Part shown: piece by piece, positions 1 to 8,735 of the stretch
Numbering within the stretch: position 1 is the first letter of the stretch
Layout of the letters: each line of letters starts with the position of its first letter
Source of the DNA: Bartonella sp. ML70XJBT.G
Lineage (GTDB): Bacteria > Pseudomonadota > Alphaproteobacteria > Rhizobiales > Rhizobiaceae
Direction: 5' to 3'
Assembly (NCBI RefSeq): GCF_028618575.1
Contig: NZ_JAQITA010000017.1
Span: 1-47,618 of the forward strand
Length of the DNA stretch: 47,618 bases
Position numbers and translations under genes: made by a program
The notes under the pieces: model-generated
What the model saw: the letters and a program-made list of their open reading frames with translations, nothing else
The model's database searches: none
What the model was told of the DNA's origin: nothing

Positions 1-617
1 AAAGAACAGAAGAATGGTTTCAAGCACGGTTAGGCAAAGTCACCGCTTCAAACATTTACAACATACTCAGTAAAACAGCTAAAGGAACACCCACAAGCAA
101 ATATGAGGATTACAAAATCAAACTCATTACAGAACGTCTAACGGGTCAAACAAGCCCCTATTATGAAACAGAAGATATGAGATGGGGCATTGAAAATGAA
201 GAAGATGCCTTGAGAGAATATGCATTCATTTATGATACACAAGTCACTCAATGCGGCTTTATCCAACACCCTACAATTCAAATGGCGGGGGCTAGCCCTG
301 ATGGACTGATTGATGAAGATGGGTTAATCGAAATCAAATGCCCTAGATCTACTAATCATATGCGTTTCATTATCGATAATGAGATCAAACCGGAATATCT
401 TGCACAAATGCAATTCCAAATGGCTTGTACGAGGCGCAAATGGTGTGATTTTATCAGTTATGACCCACGTTTTACGGGCAATTCATCTCTCTTTCGTATG
501 AAAATCAAACGCATTCACCGTGATGACAAACAAATTGAACAAATCAATCAAGCGGTTGAAAGCTTTTTAGCAGAAATAGAACAAGACATGAAAAAGATCT
601 TGACCAAAGCTGCTTAA
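1..617 (+). CDS. YqaJ-type phage recombination exonuclease (5' partial)
   Basis: The reading frame is already open at the left edge (codons begin at base 3), so the true start lies outside the window; 204 residues are visible. The visible part begins with a WFQARLGKVTAS segment, matching the N-terminal motif of the YqaJ/lambda-exonuclease family. A GASPDG motif followed by the EIKCP segment supplies the Asp and Glu-x-Lys metal-binding residues of this PD-(D/E)XK nuclease fold, and a YLAQMQ segment follows as expected. Family members degrade one strand of linear duplex DNA and work with a single-strand annealing protein in phage recombination; the partner gene would be to the left. An integrase 340 bp downstream supports a prophage origin. 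The nuclease family is clear; which phage it came from is not. Confidence 0.88.
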   Translation, partial: RTEEWFQARLGKVTASNIYNILSKTAKGTPTSKYEDYKIKLITERLTGQTSPYYETEDMRWGIENEEDALREYAFIYDTQVTQCGFIQHPTIQMAGASPDGLIDEDGLIEIKCPRSTNHMRFIIDNEIKPEYLAQMQFQMACTRRKWCDFISYDPRFTGNSSLFRMKIKRIHRDDKQIEQINQAVESFLAEIEQDMKKILTKAA

Positions 618-623
618 CCTCAT

Positions 624-661
624 GGGGGTGCTTTGTTCATTGCATGCCTCCTAGCACCCCC
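624..661 (+). terminator. Hairpin after the phage exonuclease gene
   Basis: Perfect 9-bp arms (624-632 and 653-661, gggggtgct and its complement) begin 6 bases after the exonuclease stop codon. The loop is long (20 bases) and the following T-run is weak, so this could be an imperfect intrinsic terminator or a processing hairpin. Confidence 0.45.
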
Positions 662-738
662 GCCCTTTCATAACAAATTTCAATCAATGCGTGATTCATG
701 CCACGGGTGAATTGCACTTCAAATTAGGGAGAAAAGAT

Positions 739-945
739 ATGGCGCCACGACCAGCTATCATAACCCAGCCAACCATTGCACGGGCTTTAAGAGAAGCTAA
801 AAAGCAAGGGTGCGAACTCATAGAAATCAAACCTACCGGCGAACTGCTTATCTATCTTAAAGACAATATCCCATTACCAAACTCAACTAATCATTCTGAC
901 AAATCATGGAACTTGTTACCTAATGATTATGATATTGTCTTATAG
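739..945 (+). CDS. Small phage-associated protein of unknown function
   Basis: The 68-residue protein begins at the ATG at 739, which follows a purine-rich gggagaaaag ribosome site; an upstream ATG at 691 in the same frame lacks one. The protein has a basic helical segment (ARALREAKKQG) followed by a short beta-like stretch (ELIEIKPTGELLIYL). It ends 8 bases before the integrase start, so the two are probably co-transcribed. Size and position would suit a recombination directionality factor or small DNA-binding protein, but no diagnostic motif is visible and the function is unknown. Confidence 0.6.
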   Translation: MAPRPAIITQPTIARALREAKKQGCELIEIKPTGELLIYLKDNIPLPNSTNHSDKSWNLLPNDYDIVL

Positions 946-953
946 GGTTCACC

Positions 954-1991
954 ATGCCAAAACCATGCCCCCCTCATCTTGTCAAAGAAGTTACACGTCA
1001 TGGTAGAATTATATGGTATGTACGCATTGGTCATGGACCACGTCGTAGAGTACATGGAACCTATGGAACGCAAGAGTTTGTTGACAATTACAAAAACGCT
1101 CTTGCCGAATTACAAGGCATAATCCCTCCAAAGCCTAAAACCGGTAAACTTACTGAAGGTTCATTTGCGTGGCTGCTTAAACAGTATTTTAATAGTGTTA
1201 ATTGGCATAGCCTCGCTAAAGCTACAAAAAGACAAAAAGAACTCATTCTTATGAAGGTATGTGATAGCATAGGAAACATTCCATACCAAGCAATTGATAA
1301 GAAGCATATTATAGCCGGTGTGGAACGGCGTAAAGATACACCAGCAACAGCCAGGAATTTTTTGAAAGCACTCAATGGACTTTTTAATTGGGCGATTGAA
1401 CAAGGTCTTTTGGAAAGTAATCCAACAGTAGGTGTTAAGAGACCTCCTCTCAAAAACAAAGAAGGCTTTCCTGCTTGGACAGAAGAAGATGTTGAGAAAT
1501 ATTATCAAAAATGGCATCATGGTACGCATGAACGCGTATGGATTGATGTCCTCTTATATACGGGCTTACGTCGTGGTGATGCTGTTCGCATTGGCTGGAA
1601 AGACGTTAAAGATAATATCATTCACCTCAAAACAGAGAAAAGCAAATTCCAAACAGATGTTTTTCTGCCTATTTTACCAGAACTAGCCAAAACTTTTGAA
1701 GCTGGTCCTATTGGTGATGAAACATTCATCTGTAGTAAAATTAATCAAAAGTTCACAAAAGAAAGTTTTGGCAATACATTTAGAGACGCTTGTAATGCGG
1801 CTGGAATTAAAAAATCAGCACACGGTTTGCGAAAATTAGCAGCAACCCGCGCAGCTAACTCTGGCGCAACAGTATCACAACTCAAAGCAATTTTTGGCTG
1901 GACAGAAGACCAAATGGCATCTCTTTATACCAAGAGCGCAGATCGTAAAAGACTAGCTCTTGAAGCTATAAAAAAGCTCCAAAAAAATTAG
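954..1991 (+). CDS. Phage-type tyrosine recombinase / integrase
   Basis: The 345-residue protein has an N-terminal arm-type DNA-binding region, a SAM-like core-binding domain (about residues 65-160) and a C-terminal catalytic domain. Catalytic residues are visible in order: Arg206 in TGLRRGD, a lysine in the KTEKSK segment near 226-231, His290 and Arg293 in HGLRK, Trp316 in FGWTED, and the nucleophile Tyr325 in SLYTKS. The catalytic set is complete, so the enzyme may be active. It would catalyse site-specific integration and excision of the element whose genes lie to the left. Integrase genes usually sit near an attachment site, so one element boundary is expected to the right, but no tRNA target is visible there. 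Confidence 0.93.
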   Translation: MPKPCPPHLVKEVTRHGRIIWYVRIGHGPRRRVHGTYGTQEFVDNYKNALAELQGIIPPKPKTGKLTEGSFAWLLKQYFNSVNWHSLAKATKRQKELILMKVCDSIGNIPYQAIDKKHIIAGVERRKDTPATARNFLKALNGLFNWAIEQGLLESNPTVGVKRPPLKNKEGFPAWTEEDVEKYYQKWHHGTHERVWIDVLLYTGLRRGDAVRIGWKDVKDNIIHLKTEKSKFQTDVFLPILPELAKTFEAGPIGDETFICSKINQKFTKESFGNTFRDACNAAGIKKSAHGLRKLAATRAANSGATVSQLKAIFGWTEDQMASLYTKSADRKRLALEAIKKLQKN

Positions 1992-2339
1992 GGATAGAAG
2001 CAAAAAAACATAATAGAATTAAGACTCAACTATTCCCTTACATTAAACATAAATATTTTATTTTACTTACTTTTTATTCGCCCCTTGGGCGTACCATACT
2101 TCTTTTTCTCTTAAATAACATATTGATTTCTCATATGTTTTTTAGCTTGAGGAGCACTAGAATAAAAGTGAGGGAATAAGATTTTCCAATATGCCTCTAC
2201 AAAGTGCGTTCTTGGAAAATTACTTATAAAAATGATTTAAATGATTCTAAACCCTCCTAGATTTATCATAGTCTTTTCTATTATAGAGAATAGATTGATT
2301 TTGCGTACTCTTTTAAAGTTCAAGAATCCAATTTTGAAG

Positions 2340-2373
2340 TATGATTTTGTATATCTGCATACACAAAATCATA
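2340..2373. repeat. Inverted repeat, 11-bp perfect arms
   Basis: The arm tatgattttgt (2340-2350) is repeated inverted at 2363-2373. A further 4 bp can pair inside (gtat with atac) if a 2-base bulge is allowed, leaving a loop of about 6 bases. No T-run follows on either strand, so this is not an obvious terminator. Confidence 0.6.
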
Positions 2374-2593
2374 GAAATTGCTTTATAATTTCTTCCTTTT
2401 TCAAGGATGGTGCTATAGTTCACACATCAATAATTAAAAGTGGGAACTCAATCAAAAATAGAATCCCTTTGTAATTCCATCTCGTATTAAGAGAAAATTT
2501 ACAAGCTATACGAACATACAACATATTGTGTAAGTTTTTGCTTAAAGCTTAGCTCCAGCCCTTATACGTTCTTTTCCTCAAAGTGACTTTATG

Positions 2594-2620
2594 ATCCCCT
2601 CTTCATCACAGGGGATTTTT
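2594..2620 (+). terminator. Intrinsic terminator-like hairpin in the integrase-icd gap
   Basis: A 7-bp perfect stem (atcccct at 2594-2600, aggggat at 2610-2616) with a 9-base loop is followed directly by a T-run. It would stop plus-strand transcription entering from the phage side about 300 bp before icd. No gene is recognised immediately upstream. Confidence 0.6.
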
Positions 2621-2893
2621 ACACCAACAAATCGTGCCTTTACTAAGCTTATATAATAATTGAAAAAACGACCAATAAAATGAAGATATGTTTCTCAAAC
2701 AATGAAATAAATATTTCACCAACAAAAAATAAATAAAGCCTCTTACCGCAAGTAATATCCACCGAACACATGAACTCCCCAATAAAATTTTCATTTTCTA
2801 GAAAGATATATCTTTAATTGATATCATATTCGAAGCATTCTTCATCATTCTTGTTTTTACTTTTCATAACAAGTCTGAAAGTGTTATAAAAAA

Positions 2894-2899
2894 TATAAT
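2894..2899 (+). promoter_or_regulatory. Possible -10 element for icd
   Basis: An exact TATAAT lies 27 bases before the icd start codon. No good -35 hexamer is seen at the expected distance, so the assignment is tentative in such AT-rich DNA. Confidence 0.3.
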
Positions 2900-2925
2900 A
2901 TTACTTAAACAAAAAAGGACTTCTA

Positions 2926-4140
2926 ATGGCAAAGATCAAAGTAGAAAACCCCGTTGTTGAACTTGATGGGGATGAAATGACCCGGATCATTTGGCAATAT
3001 ATCAAAGACAAATTGATCCATCCTTATCTCGACATTGATCTCAAATATTATGATCTTTCTATCGAGAATCGAGATGCAACTAATGATCAGGTAACGATCG
3101 ATTCTGCCAATGCTATCAAAAAATATGGAGTTGGCATAAAATGTGCAACTATCACACCAGATGAAGCACGTGTTAAAGAATTCAACTTAAAAAAAATGTG
3201 GAAATCACCCAATGGTACAATTCGTAATATCTTAGGGGGAGTTATTTTTCGCGAACCTATTATCTGTAAGAATGTCCCACGTCTCGTACCCAACTGGACA
3301 AAACCAATTATTATTGGGCGTCATGCCTTTGGTGATCAGTATAAAGCAACGGATTTTAAATTTCCTAGTAAAGGAAAATTAAGTATTAAATTTGTTGGTG
3401 ATGACAATCAAGTTATCGAACATGAAGTCTTTGACGCTCCAAGCGCAGGGGTTGCTATGGCTATGTATAACCTTGATGAATCCATCCGCGATTTTGCTCG
3501 AGCATCTTTCAATTACGGACTGCAGCGGAATCTTCCAGTTTATCTTTCAACAAAAAACACCATACTAAAAGCTTACGATGGTCGTTTTAAAGACATCTTT
3601 CAAGAAATATTTGATATAGAATTTAAAACTGAGTTTGAAAATCGTAAGTTATACTATGAACATCGCCTTATTGATGACATGGTTGCTTCTGCACTTAAAT
3701 GGTCAGGTGGATATGTCTGGGCATGTAAAAACTATGATGGTGATGTACAATCAGATATCGTTGCTCAAGGCTTTGGTTCTCTTGGGCTCATGACTTCCGT
3801 TCTCATGACACCAGATGGTAAAATTGTTGAAGCAGAAGCCGCACATGGTACAGTAACACGCCATTACCGTCAGTATCAAAGAAATGAAGAAACATCAACG
3901 AATTCTATTGCATCTATTTTTGCATGGACACGTGGACTAGCGCATCGTGCCAAGTTGGATAATAATGAAAAATTAAAAAACTTTGCCACAACATTAGAAG
4001 AGGTTTGTATTAAAACCGTCGAAGAAGGTTTTATGACTAAAGACCTTGCCCTTTTGGTTGGACCTAAACAAAAATGGCTTTCTACAACAGGATTCCTTGA
4101 TAAAATTAATGAAAATCTTAAAAAAGTAATGGGGTATTAA
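2926..4140 (+). CDS. icd: NADP-dependent isocitrate dehydrogenase
   Basis: The 404-residue protein has the length and sequence of the homodimeric, eukaryote-like NADP isocitrate dehydrogenase typical of alphaproteobacteria. It oxidatively decarboxylates isocitrate to 2-oxoglutarate in the cytoplasmic TCA cycle and yields NADPH. Visible motifs are the substrate loop KSPNGTIRN (about residue 93), [12 protein letters not shown] with its arginine and lysine, the metal-binding aspartates around YDGDVQSD, and the cofactor segment [13 protein letters not shown]. The ATG at 2926 follows an aaaggac ribosome site. The gene is monocistronic: a hairpin lies 20 bp after the stop. Its product 2-oxoglutarate feeds glutamate synthesis and so links functionally to glnA later in the window. 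Confidence 0.97.
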   Translation: MAKIKVENPVVELDGDEMTRIIWQYIKDKLIHPYLDIDLKYYDLSIENRDATNDQVTIDSANAIKKYGVGIKCATITPDEARVKEFNLKKMWKSPNGTIRNILGGVIFREPIICKNVPRLVPNWTKPIIIGRHAFGDQYKATDFKFPSKGKLSIKFVGDDNQVIEHEVFDAPSAGVAMAMYNLDESIRDFARASFNYGLQRNLPVYLSTKNTILKAYDGRFKDIFQEIFDIEFKTEFENRKLYYEHRLIDDMVASALKWSGGYVWACKNYDGDVQSDIVAQGFGSLGLMTSVLMTPDGKIVEAEAAHGTVTRHYRQYQRNEETSTNSIASIFAWTRGLAHRAKLDNNEKLKNFATTLEEVCIKTVEEGFMTKDLALLVGPKQKWLSTTGFLDKINENLKKVMGY

Positions 4141-4159
4141 ATTATAATCTCATAGAAAT

Positions 4160-4189
4160 TTCAAAGCTCTGTGCAAGAAGAGCTTTGAA
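4160..4189 (+). terminator. icd terminator hairpin
   Basis: Perfect 11-bp arms (ttcaaagctct at 4160-4170, agagctttgaa at 4179-4189) surround an 8-base loop just after icd. The following tctctctt is only moderately T-rich. Part of the arm (attcaaagagctg) recurs near 4203. Confidence 0.65.
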
Positions 4190-4261
4190 TCTCTCTTGGC
4201 AAATTCAAAGAGCTGTTTTATAAATTAAGAAAAGTTGGCTTTTTTATAAATAGTAACAACA

Positions 4262-5689
4262 GTGAAAAAACAAGGTTGGTCTGCACTCTTATGGGGGAAG
4301 AATGGTATCCGCTTTTTGACGTTTACAAGTGGTGTGATGTTACACGCCACCAATATTTATATTGTTGTCACTATTTTACCCTCTCTCATAAGTGAGATGA
4401 ACGGTGATCTTTATTATTCTTGGGTAGCAACTGTTTTTATTATAGCATCACTTCTTGGGACTTCACTTGTAACAAAAATATTAGGGGAAATCGGTCCTCG
4501 CAAAGCTTATATTATCTCTGGATTGATCTTTATCGTAGGAACCCTTATATGTAGTCTTGCGTCTACTATGCTTTTATTTTTGATAGGGCGCTTTATTCAA
4601 GGATTTGGAAGCGGCTCTTTACTATCCCTTTCCTATTCTATGATACGTATCCTCTGTAATCCATCTGTATGGTCACATGCATTAAGTGTTATCTCCGGAA
4701 TGTGGGGAGTATCAATCCTGTTAGGACCAGCTATTGGTGGCATTTGCATACATTATGGTGTATGGAGGGCGTCCTTTTGGATCATTGCGGCATTAGCAAT
4801 CATCTTCTGGATCATAGCCTTTAAAGTTTTACCGAAAGAAAATAAAAATGATATTCCAAAATCTCCATTTCCCCTCGCACAACTCCTCACACTCACTTTG
4901 TTGATTTTTATCATTTCCATTGGGGGAGCTATGAATGCTACAATTGCAAAAATCTGCGGGTTAGTAATCGGACTGTGTCTTCTCTTTGTTCTAGCAAAGA
5001 TCGAAACATTGACACTTCATCCTATGTTACCGCGCAATTCTTTTTCTTTCTCTTCCGAGTTTTTTCCTGTCTATGCATTGATACTTATTACAACTGTAGC
5101 CGTATATAGTATCGAGCTTTATTTTCCACTTTTTCTTCAAGAGCTTCATGGACAATCTCCACTGATTGCCGGTTATATAGCATCACTTATGAGTCTTGGT
5201 TGGACATGTGGTTCTCTATCAAGCGCTGGTATATCCACAAAAAAAGTTCGCAGCCTCATTATATATTCCCCTCTATTAAATCTTTTGGGCATAAGCATTC
5301 TTTTGTGGCTCGTTCCAACAAACACTTCTCCATCTGAATATATTTTTATCATTTGCTGTTCATTATTTACTATCGGGATAAGTGCTGGCATAGCATGGCC
5401 ACATTTGCTAAAACGAATCTTACAATGTGCAAATGATGAAGATGCTTTACGTGCGAGTGAATCCCTTACCTCTGTACAGCTTTTTTCAGCTGCTTTAAGT
5501 GCAGCACTTGCAGGAACAATTACGAATCTTGCTGGTCTTTTTAATCCTGGAGGAGTAGTAGGAATGATTTCAGCCGCAAAAACCCTTCTTGTGGCACTCA
5601 TTAGTTTTTTATTTTTTCTTGGTATTCCTTTTGCTCTACGTATTTCCTATAGCATATTGAAAAATCCAACAGGACAATCAAAAAGCTGA
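4262..5689 (+). CDS. Major facilitator superfamily transporter (DHA2-like)
   Basis: The 475-residue protein is almost entirely hydrophobic helices, about 12-14 membrane spans, and belongs to the MFS. The loop after the second span carries a degenerate motif A (GEIGPRKAY), and GRFIQGFGSG matches the fourth-span pattern of proton-linked drug exporters. The substrate cannot be read from sequence; multidrug or metabolite efflux at the inner membrane is likely. The start used is GTG at 4262, chosen because it gives the cytoplasmic lead-in before the first span; the ribosome site is weak. The gene converges on a second MFS gene with only 14 bp between the stop codons. Confidence 0.85.
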   Translation: MKKQGWSALLWGKNGIRFLTFTSGVMLHATNIYIVVTILPSLISEMNGDLYYSWVATVFIIASLLGTSLVTKILGEIGPRKAYIISGLIFIVGTLICSLASTMLLFLIGRFIQGFGSGSLLSLSYSMIRILCNPSVWSHALSVISGMWGVSILLGPAIGGICIHYGVWRASFWIIAALAIIFWIIAFKVLPKENKNDIPKSPFPLAQLLTLTLLIFIISIGGAMNATIAKICGLVIGLCLLFVLAKIETLTLHPMLPRNSFSFSSEFFPVYALILITTVAVYSIELYFPLFLQELHGQSPLIAGYIASLMSLGWTCGSLSSAGISTKKVRSLIIYSPLLNLLGISILLWLVPTNTSPSEYIFIICCSLFTIGISAGIAWPHLLKRILQCANDEDALRASESLTSVQLFSAALSAALAGTITNLAGLFNPGGVVGMISAAKTLLVALISFLFFLGIPFALRISYSILKNPTGQSKS

Positions 5690-5703
5690 ATAAATAAAAA
5701 ATA

Positions 5704-6912
5704 TTAAACACGCTTTTCCATAGACCATGAAATGCAAAAAATCACTAATCCACAGAGCGTTAAAACACTTCCAACAATGGCGGTATATTCGTAACTATAG
5801 CCCAACTTTAAAACCCATGCTCCAGATTCTGCTCCAAGAGCATTAGCGATATTAAAAGCAGATTGCATTAATGCTCCTGCCAAAATCTGTCCATGAAGAG
5901 CAATATCCATGATTTTTGTTTGTATAGAAGGCATAGCAGCAAAAGAAGTACCAACAAAAAAACATCCTAATGCTGCCGTTAACGGAGCATGGGATAAAAA
6001 GAAAAACAGAAAAAAAACAAATGTGCTCCAAAGCATAGAAAAAAAGATCATTGGTGAAAGACCAACTTTAACTGAAAATTTAGGTCCTAAAAGATTCCCT
6101 ACCACCATTCCAAATCCAACTAACGGCATAATAAATGGTACCCACTCAAGCGGAACACCAGAAATATGCATTAATGTTGACTTAATATAAGTAAAAACAG
6201 AAAATAATCCTGAGGCTCCAATCGAAACCATCGTTAAAAGAAACCATACTTGTTTTTGCTTTAATGCAGAAAGTTCGCGCAGAGGGCTTGTTTTTGAAAG
6301 AAGCAAATCAGAGGGCAAAAACTTGCAAATAAGCAAAAAACATAATAAAGCAAGAGCACCGACAAGAATAAAAGAAATCTGCCAACCAACAAGCTGACCA
6401 ATCCAAGTTGCACTTGGAGCTCCTAAAACGGTGGCAATTGTTAAACCAAGCATAACATAGCCAACAGCTTTGGAACGTTCATTCATTTCCACCATTGAAG
6501 CTGCAACCAGAGTCGCAAGACCAAAATAAATGCCATGGGGAAGACCACTGATAAAGCGTAAGGTTACCAATATGCTAAAATCAGAAAAAAAAGCACTGGC
6601 AATATTTGCCAGCGCATAAAAAAACATCAACCCTGCCAAAACAGTTTTACGTGAGAAAGGAGCTGTTGCAACAGCTAAAAGAGGAGCTCCAATCACAACA
6701 CCCAGTGCATAAGCAGAAATATATTGGCCCGCTGTAGGAATATCAACCAATGAGCTTCGCGCCATCTCTGGCTGTAACCCCATTGCCACAAACTCTGCCG
6801 TACCAATAGCAAAACTTCCCACCGCAAGAGCTAAAATTACCAAACACTGTGTATGAGAATCAACCCCTGATGCAAGAAGGTTTTGTTTATGAGAATTTTT
6901 CACTATCATCAT
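5704..6912 (-). CDS. Major facilitator superfamily exporter (DHA1 family, AraJ/YdhP-like)
   Basis: This MFS protein of about 402 residues has twelve predicted membrane spans. FAIGTAEFVAMGL in the first span and RFISGLPHGIYFG in the fourth are typical of the AraJ/YdhP/NepI branch of proton-driven exporters. The ATG at 6912 was chosen; the frame extends to a TTG at 6933, and a second ATG lies at 6909. A 12-bp perfect palindrome, atatcatgatat, lies at 6917-6928 just before the start. The substrate is unknown; family members export sugars, purine nucleosides or drugs. It is transcribed toward the other MFS gene, and the two are not closely similar, so they are not a recent duplication. Confidence 0.85.
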   Translation of the reverse strand: MMIVKNSHKQNLLASGVDSHTQCLVILALAVGSFAIGTAEFVAMGLQPEMARSSLVDIPTAGQYISAYALGVVIGAPLLAVATAPFSRKTVLAGLMFFYALANIASAFFSDFSILVTLRFISGLPHGIYFGLATLVAASMVEMNERSKAVGYVMLGLTIATVLGAPSATWIGQLVGWQISFILVGALALLCFLLICKFLPSDLLLSKTSPLRELSALKQKQVWFLLTMVSIGASGLFSVFTYIKSTLMHISGVPLEWVPFIMPLVGFGMVVGNLLGPKFSVKVGLSPMIFFSMLWSTFVFFLFFFLSHAPLTAALGCFFVGTSFAAMPSIQTKIMDIALHGQILAGALMQSAFNIANALGAESGAWVLKLGYSYEYTAIVGSVLTLCGLVIFCISWSMEKRV

Positions 6913-6933
6913 TTCTATATCATGATATCTCAA

Positions 6934-7613
6934 TTATAAATATCTGTAACGTAGCACAAATAAACTCAGAACCCTCTTACATCTCCATGTAAAGATTTCC
7001 AACGTATCATTAAAACATCATCCACAATGAAAATAACAATAGCTTTAGCTTTAAAATGCGTATCTATAAATAGAATTTGTTTTTAAACAATAGAACAAAT
7101 ACAATCTTTCGTAACGAATACAGAACTTCAATTATGCAAATATTCTTATAAAAATAAGCTAAGAACTTAAAAATATTCATTATTTATTTAAAGTTTTCTC
7201 ACGTACAATTTAAATGAAATCATCTTCATAATCCCCCTCTAAAGGAGAGAGCTTTTTTAAAAATTTCATTTTTTCATAAAAAAACACAAAAATAACTCTA
7301 TAAAAGCGCAATTTTCATACTTCTTTAAGGCTTTGCTAACCCCTCATTAACATTGTTGCTCTAAACAATCATGAGAAACAGAAATAAACTGTTTTTCTCC
7401 GGATCAGGTAGCGCGTACCGGAGTAACAGTTTCTGTTTCCTATTACAATTGCAAAAAGAATATAGTTCGATAAAGTTGTGCATCCATCTTTTATTCAAAG
7501 GCAATTTTATGCTTTTAAAAAGCATCTTTCACTTTTCTCTAGTAAAAACTTTTAATACAAAACAAATTGAACAATATGAAAAAGTAGATACCATGTGCAT
7601 GGGGATTAACTCT
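6934..7613. other. Intergenic region downstream of tgt with one large hairpin
   Basis: About 680 AT-rich bases separate the 3' end of tgt from the MFS gene start. No gene is convincing; the plus-strand frame at 7371-7634 runs through the hairpin and has no recognisable protein. The only clear structure is the inverted repeat at 7375-7439. Confidence 0.55.
7375..7439. repeat. Large imperfect hairpin, 21 paired bases
   Basis: Three stems stack in register: gaaacagaaa (7375-7384) with 7430-7439, ctgtt (7389-7393) with 7425-7429, and ctccgg (7397-7402) with 7418-7423. They are separated by a 4-base bulge and a small internal loop and close on a 15-base loop containing gtagcgcgtac. It is more GC-rich than its surroundings. 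No T-run follows in either direction. Confidence 0.7.
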
Positions 7614-8735
7614 TTAGCGTCCTTGCGCCCATAAAGCACGGGTTTCAGCACAAAAATCAGCATAACACCCTTCCTCAATAGCATCACGAATTCCTTGCAT
7701 AAGTTGTTGATAGTAAAAAAGATTATTCCAAGTCAACAACATACCACCAAGAGATTCACCAGATTTGATCAAATGATGTAAATAAGCACAACTATAATCA
7801 TTTGCCGCAGGACAAAGGGACTGTGGATCAAGAGGAAGGGGATCTTCCGCATAACGCGCATTACGTAAATTAATTCTTCCAAAACGTGTAAATGCCAAAC
7901 CATGACGCCCCGCACGCGTCGGCATAACACAATCAAACATATCAATACCACGAGCAACGCTTTGTAAAATATCATCAGGTGTTCCAACTCCCATGAGATA
8001 ACGTGGCTTATCTTCTGGCAAAATCGGACAAGTAACATCCAATACAGCAGTCATAACATTCTGCGGTTCACCAACAGCGAGCCCTCCAATAGCATAGCCT
8101 TTCAAGTTCATCTCTTTTAATGCTTGGGCAGAACGTTCACGCAATTTCATATTATCACCACCTTGAACGATACCAAACAATGCTTTTTCTGGCTGATCAC
8201 CAAAAGCTGTTTTACAACGCTGTGCCCACCGCAATGAAAGTTCCATAGCAGCTTCTATTTCTTTTTCACTTGCAGGTAATGCAATACATTGATCCAATTG
8301 CATCTGGATATCCGCATTAAGAAGCCCCTGAATTTCGATAGAACGCTCTGGACTCATTTCATAATACGCTCCATTAATATATGAGCGAAATATCACACTT
8401 TGTTCAGTAATTTTGCGGATTCCCTCCAATGACATAACCTGAAACCCACCAGAATCAGTTAAAATAGGTCCAAACCAGCGTGAAAATTCATGTAATCCTC
8501 CTAAACGAGCAACACGCTCGGCTCCTGGACGCAACATTAAATGATATGTATTGCCCAAAATAATATCTGCTCCAAGAGCACGTATCTGGTCCATATACAT
8601 AGCTTTAACAGTTCCTGCCGTCCCAACTGGCATGAATGCAGGTGTACGAATAGCCCCACGACCTGTTATAATTTCACCACGACGGGCAGAGCCATCTTGA
8701 GCAATCTTTCTATAATGAAATGTTTTTATCATCAC
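7614..8735 (-). CDS. tgt: tRNA-guanine transglycosylase (Tgt), atypical zinc site
   Basis: The 373-residue protein matches bacterial Tgt over its full length. Tgt swaps guanine 34 of GU(N) anticodon tRNAs for the queuosine precursor preQ1, or queuine in salvage organisms. Visible residues are Asp94 in TDSGGFQ, Asp148-Gln149-Cys150 (DEC in the E. coli and Zymomonas enzymes), the base-binding GGLAVGE (218-223) and the nucleophile Asp268 in MFDCVMPTRAGRHG. The C-terminal zinc site (three Cys and one His in E. coli and Zymomonas) is degraded: aligned positions are Ser306, Cys308, Ala311 and Asn337. The frame is intact, so a metal-free fold or altered function is possible. The Val221 pocket residue is the bacterial form. 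The start is ATG 8735; an adjacent ATG at 8732 is equally possible. Confidence 0.95.
   Translation of the reverse strand: MMIKTFHYRKIAQDGSARRGEIITGRGAIRTPAFMPVGTAGTVKAMYMDQIRALGADIILGNTYHLMLRPGAERVARLGGLHEFSRWFGPILTDSGGFQVMSLEGIRKITEQSVIFRSYINGAYYEMSPERSIEIQGLLNADIQMQLDQCIALPASEKEIEAAMELSLRWAQRCKTAFGDQPEKALFGIVQGGDNMKLRERSAQALKEMNLKGYAIGGLAVGEPQNVMTAVLDVTCPILPEDKPRYLMGVGTPDDILQSVARGIDMFDCVMPTRAGRHGLAFTRFGRINLRNARYAEDPLPLDPQSLCPAANDYSCAYLHHLIKSGESLGGMLLTWNNLFYYQQLMQGIRDAIEEGCYADFCAETRALWAQGR

Larger units (their letters stand above)
1992..2925. other. Gene-poor stretch between integrase and icd; candidate element boundary
   Basis: This 930-bp AT-rich stretch holds no convincing gene; short frames at 2241-2474 (+) and 2606-2794 (-) look random. 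It contains a 5-bp GC hairpin at 2079-2091, a long inverted repeat at 2340-2373 and a hairpin with a T-run at 2594-2620. An attachment site could lie here, but a matching second copy would be outside the window. Confidence 0.5.

Noticed and set aside
2079-2091. Small GC hairpin (cgccc...gggcg) as the 3' end of a tRNA target of the integrase
   Set aside because: No T-arm, anticodon arm or CCA-flanked acceptor stem can be built around it.
2241-2474. 77-codon plus-strand frame after the integrase
   Set aside because: Low-complexity, Ile/Phe/Asn-rich, no ribosome site, and it runs through the 2340-2373 inverted repeat; looks like chance in AT-rich DNA.
2606-2794. 62-codon minus-strand frame in the integrase-icd gap
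   Set aside because: Hydrophobic, Cys/Trp-rich composition with no recognisable motif and it overlaps the terminator-like hairpin; no supporting context.
5173-5601. 142-codon minus-strand frame inside the first MFS gene
   Set aside because: Antisense shadow of a well-supported membrane protein gene; no independent motif or context.
7371-7634. 87-codon plus-strand frame covering the 7.4-kb hairpin
   Set aside because: Composition is random-looking, its end overlaps the tgt stop region, and the hairpin explains the only structured part.
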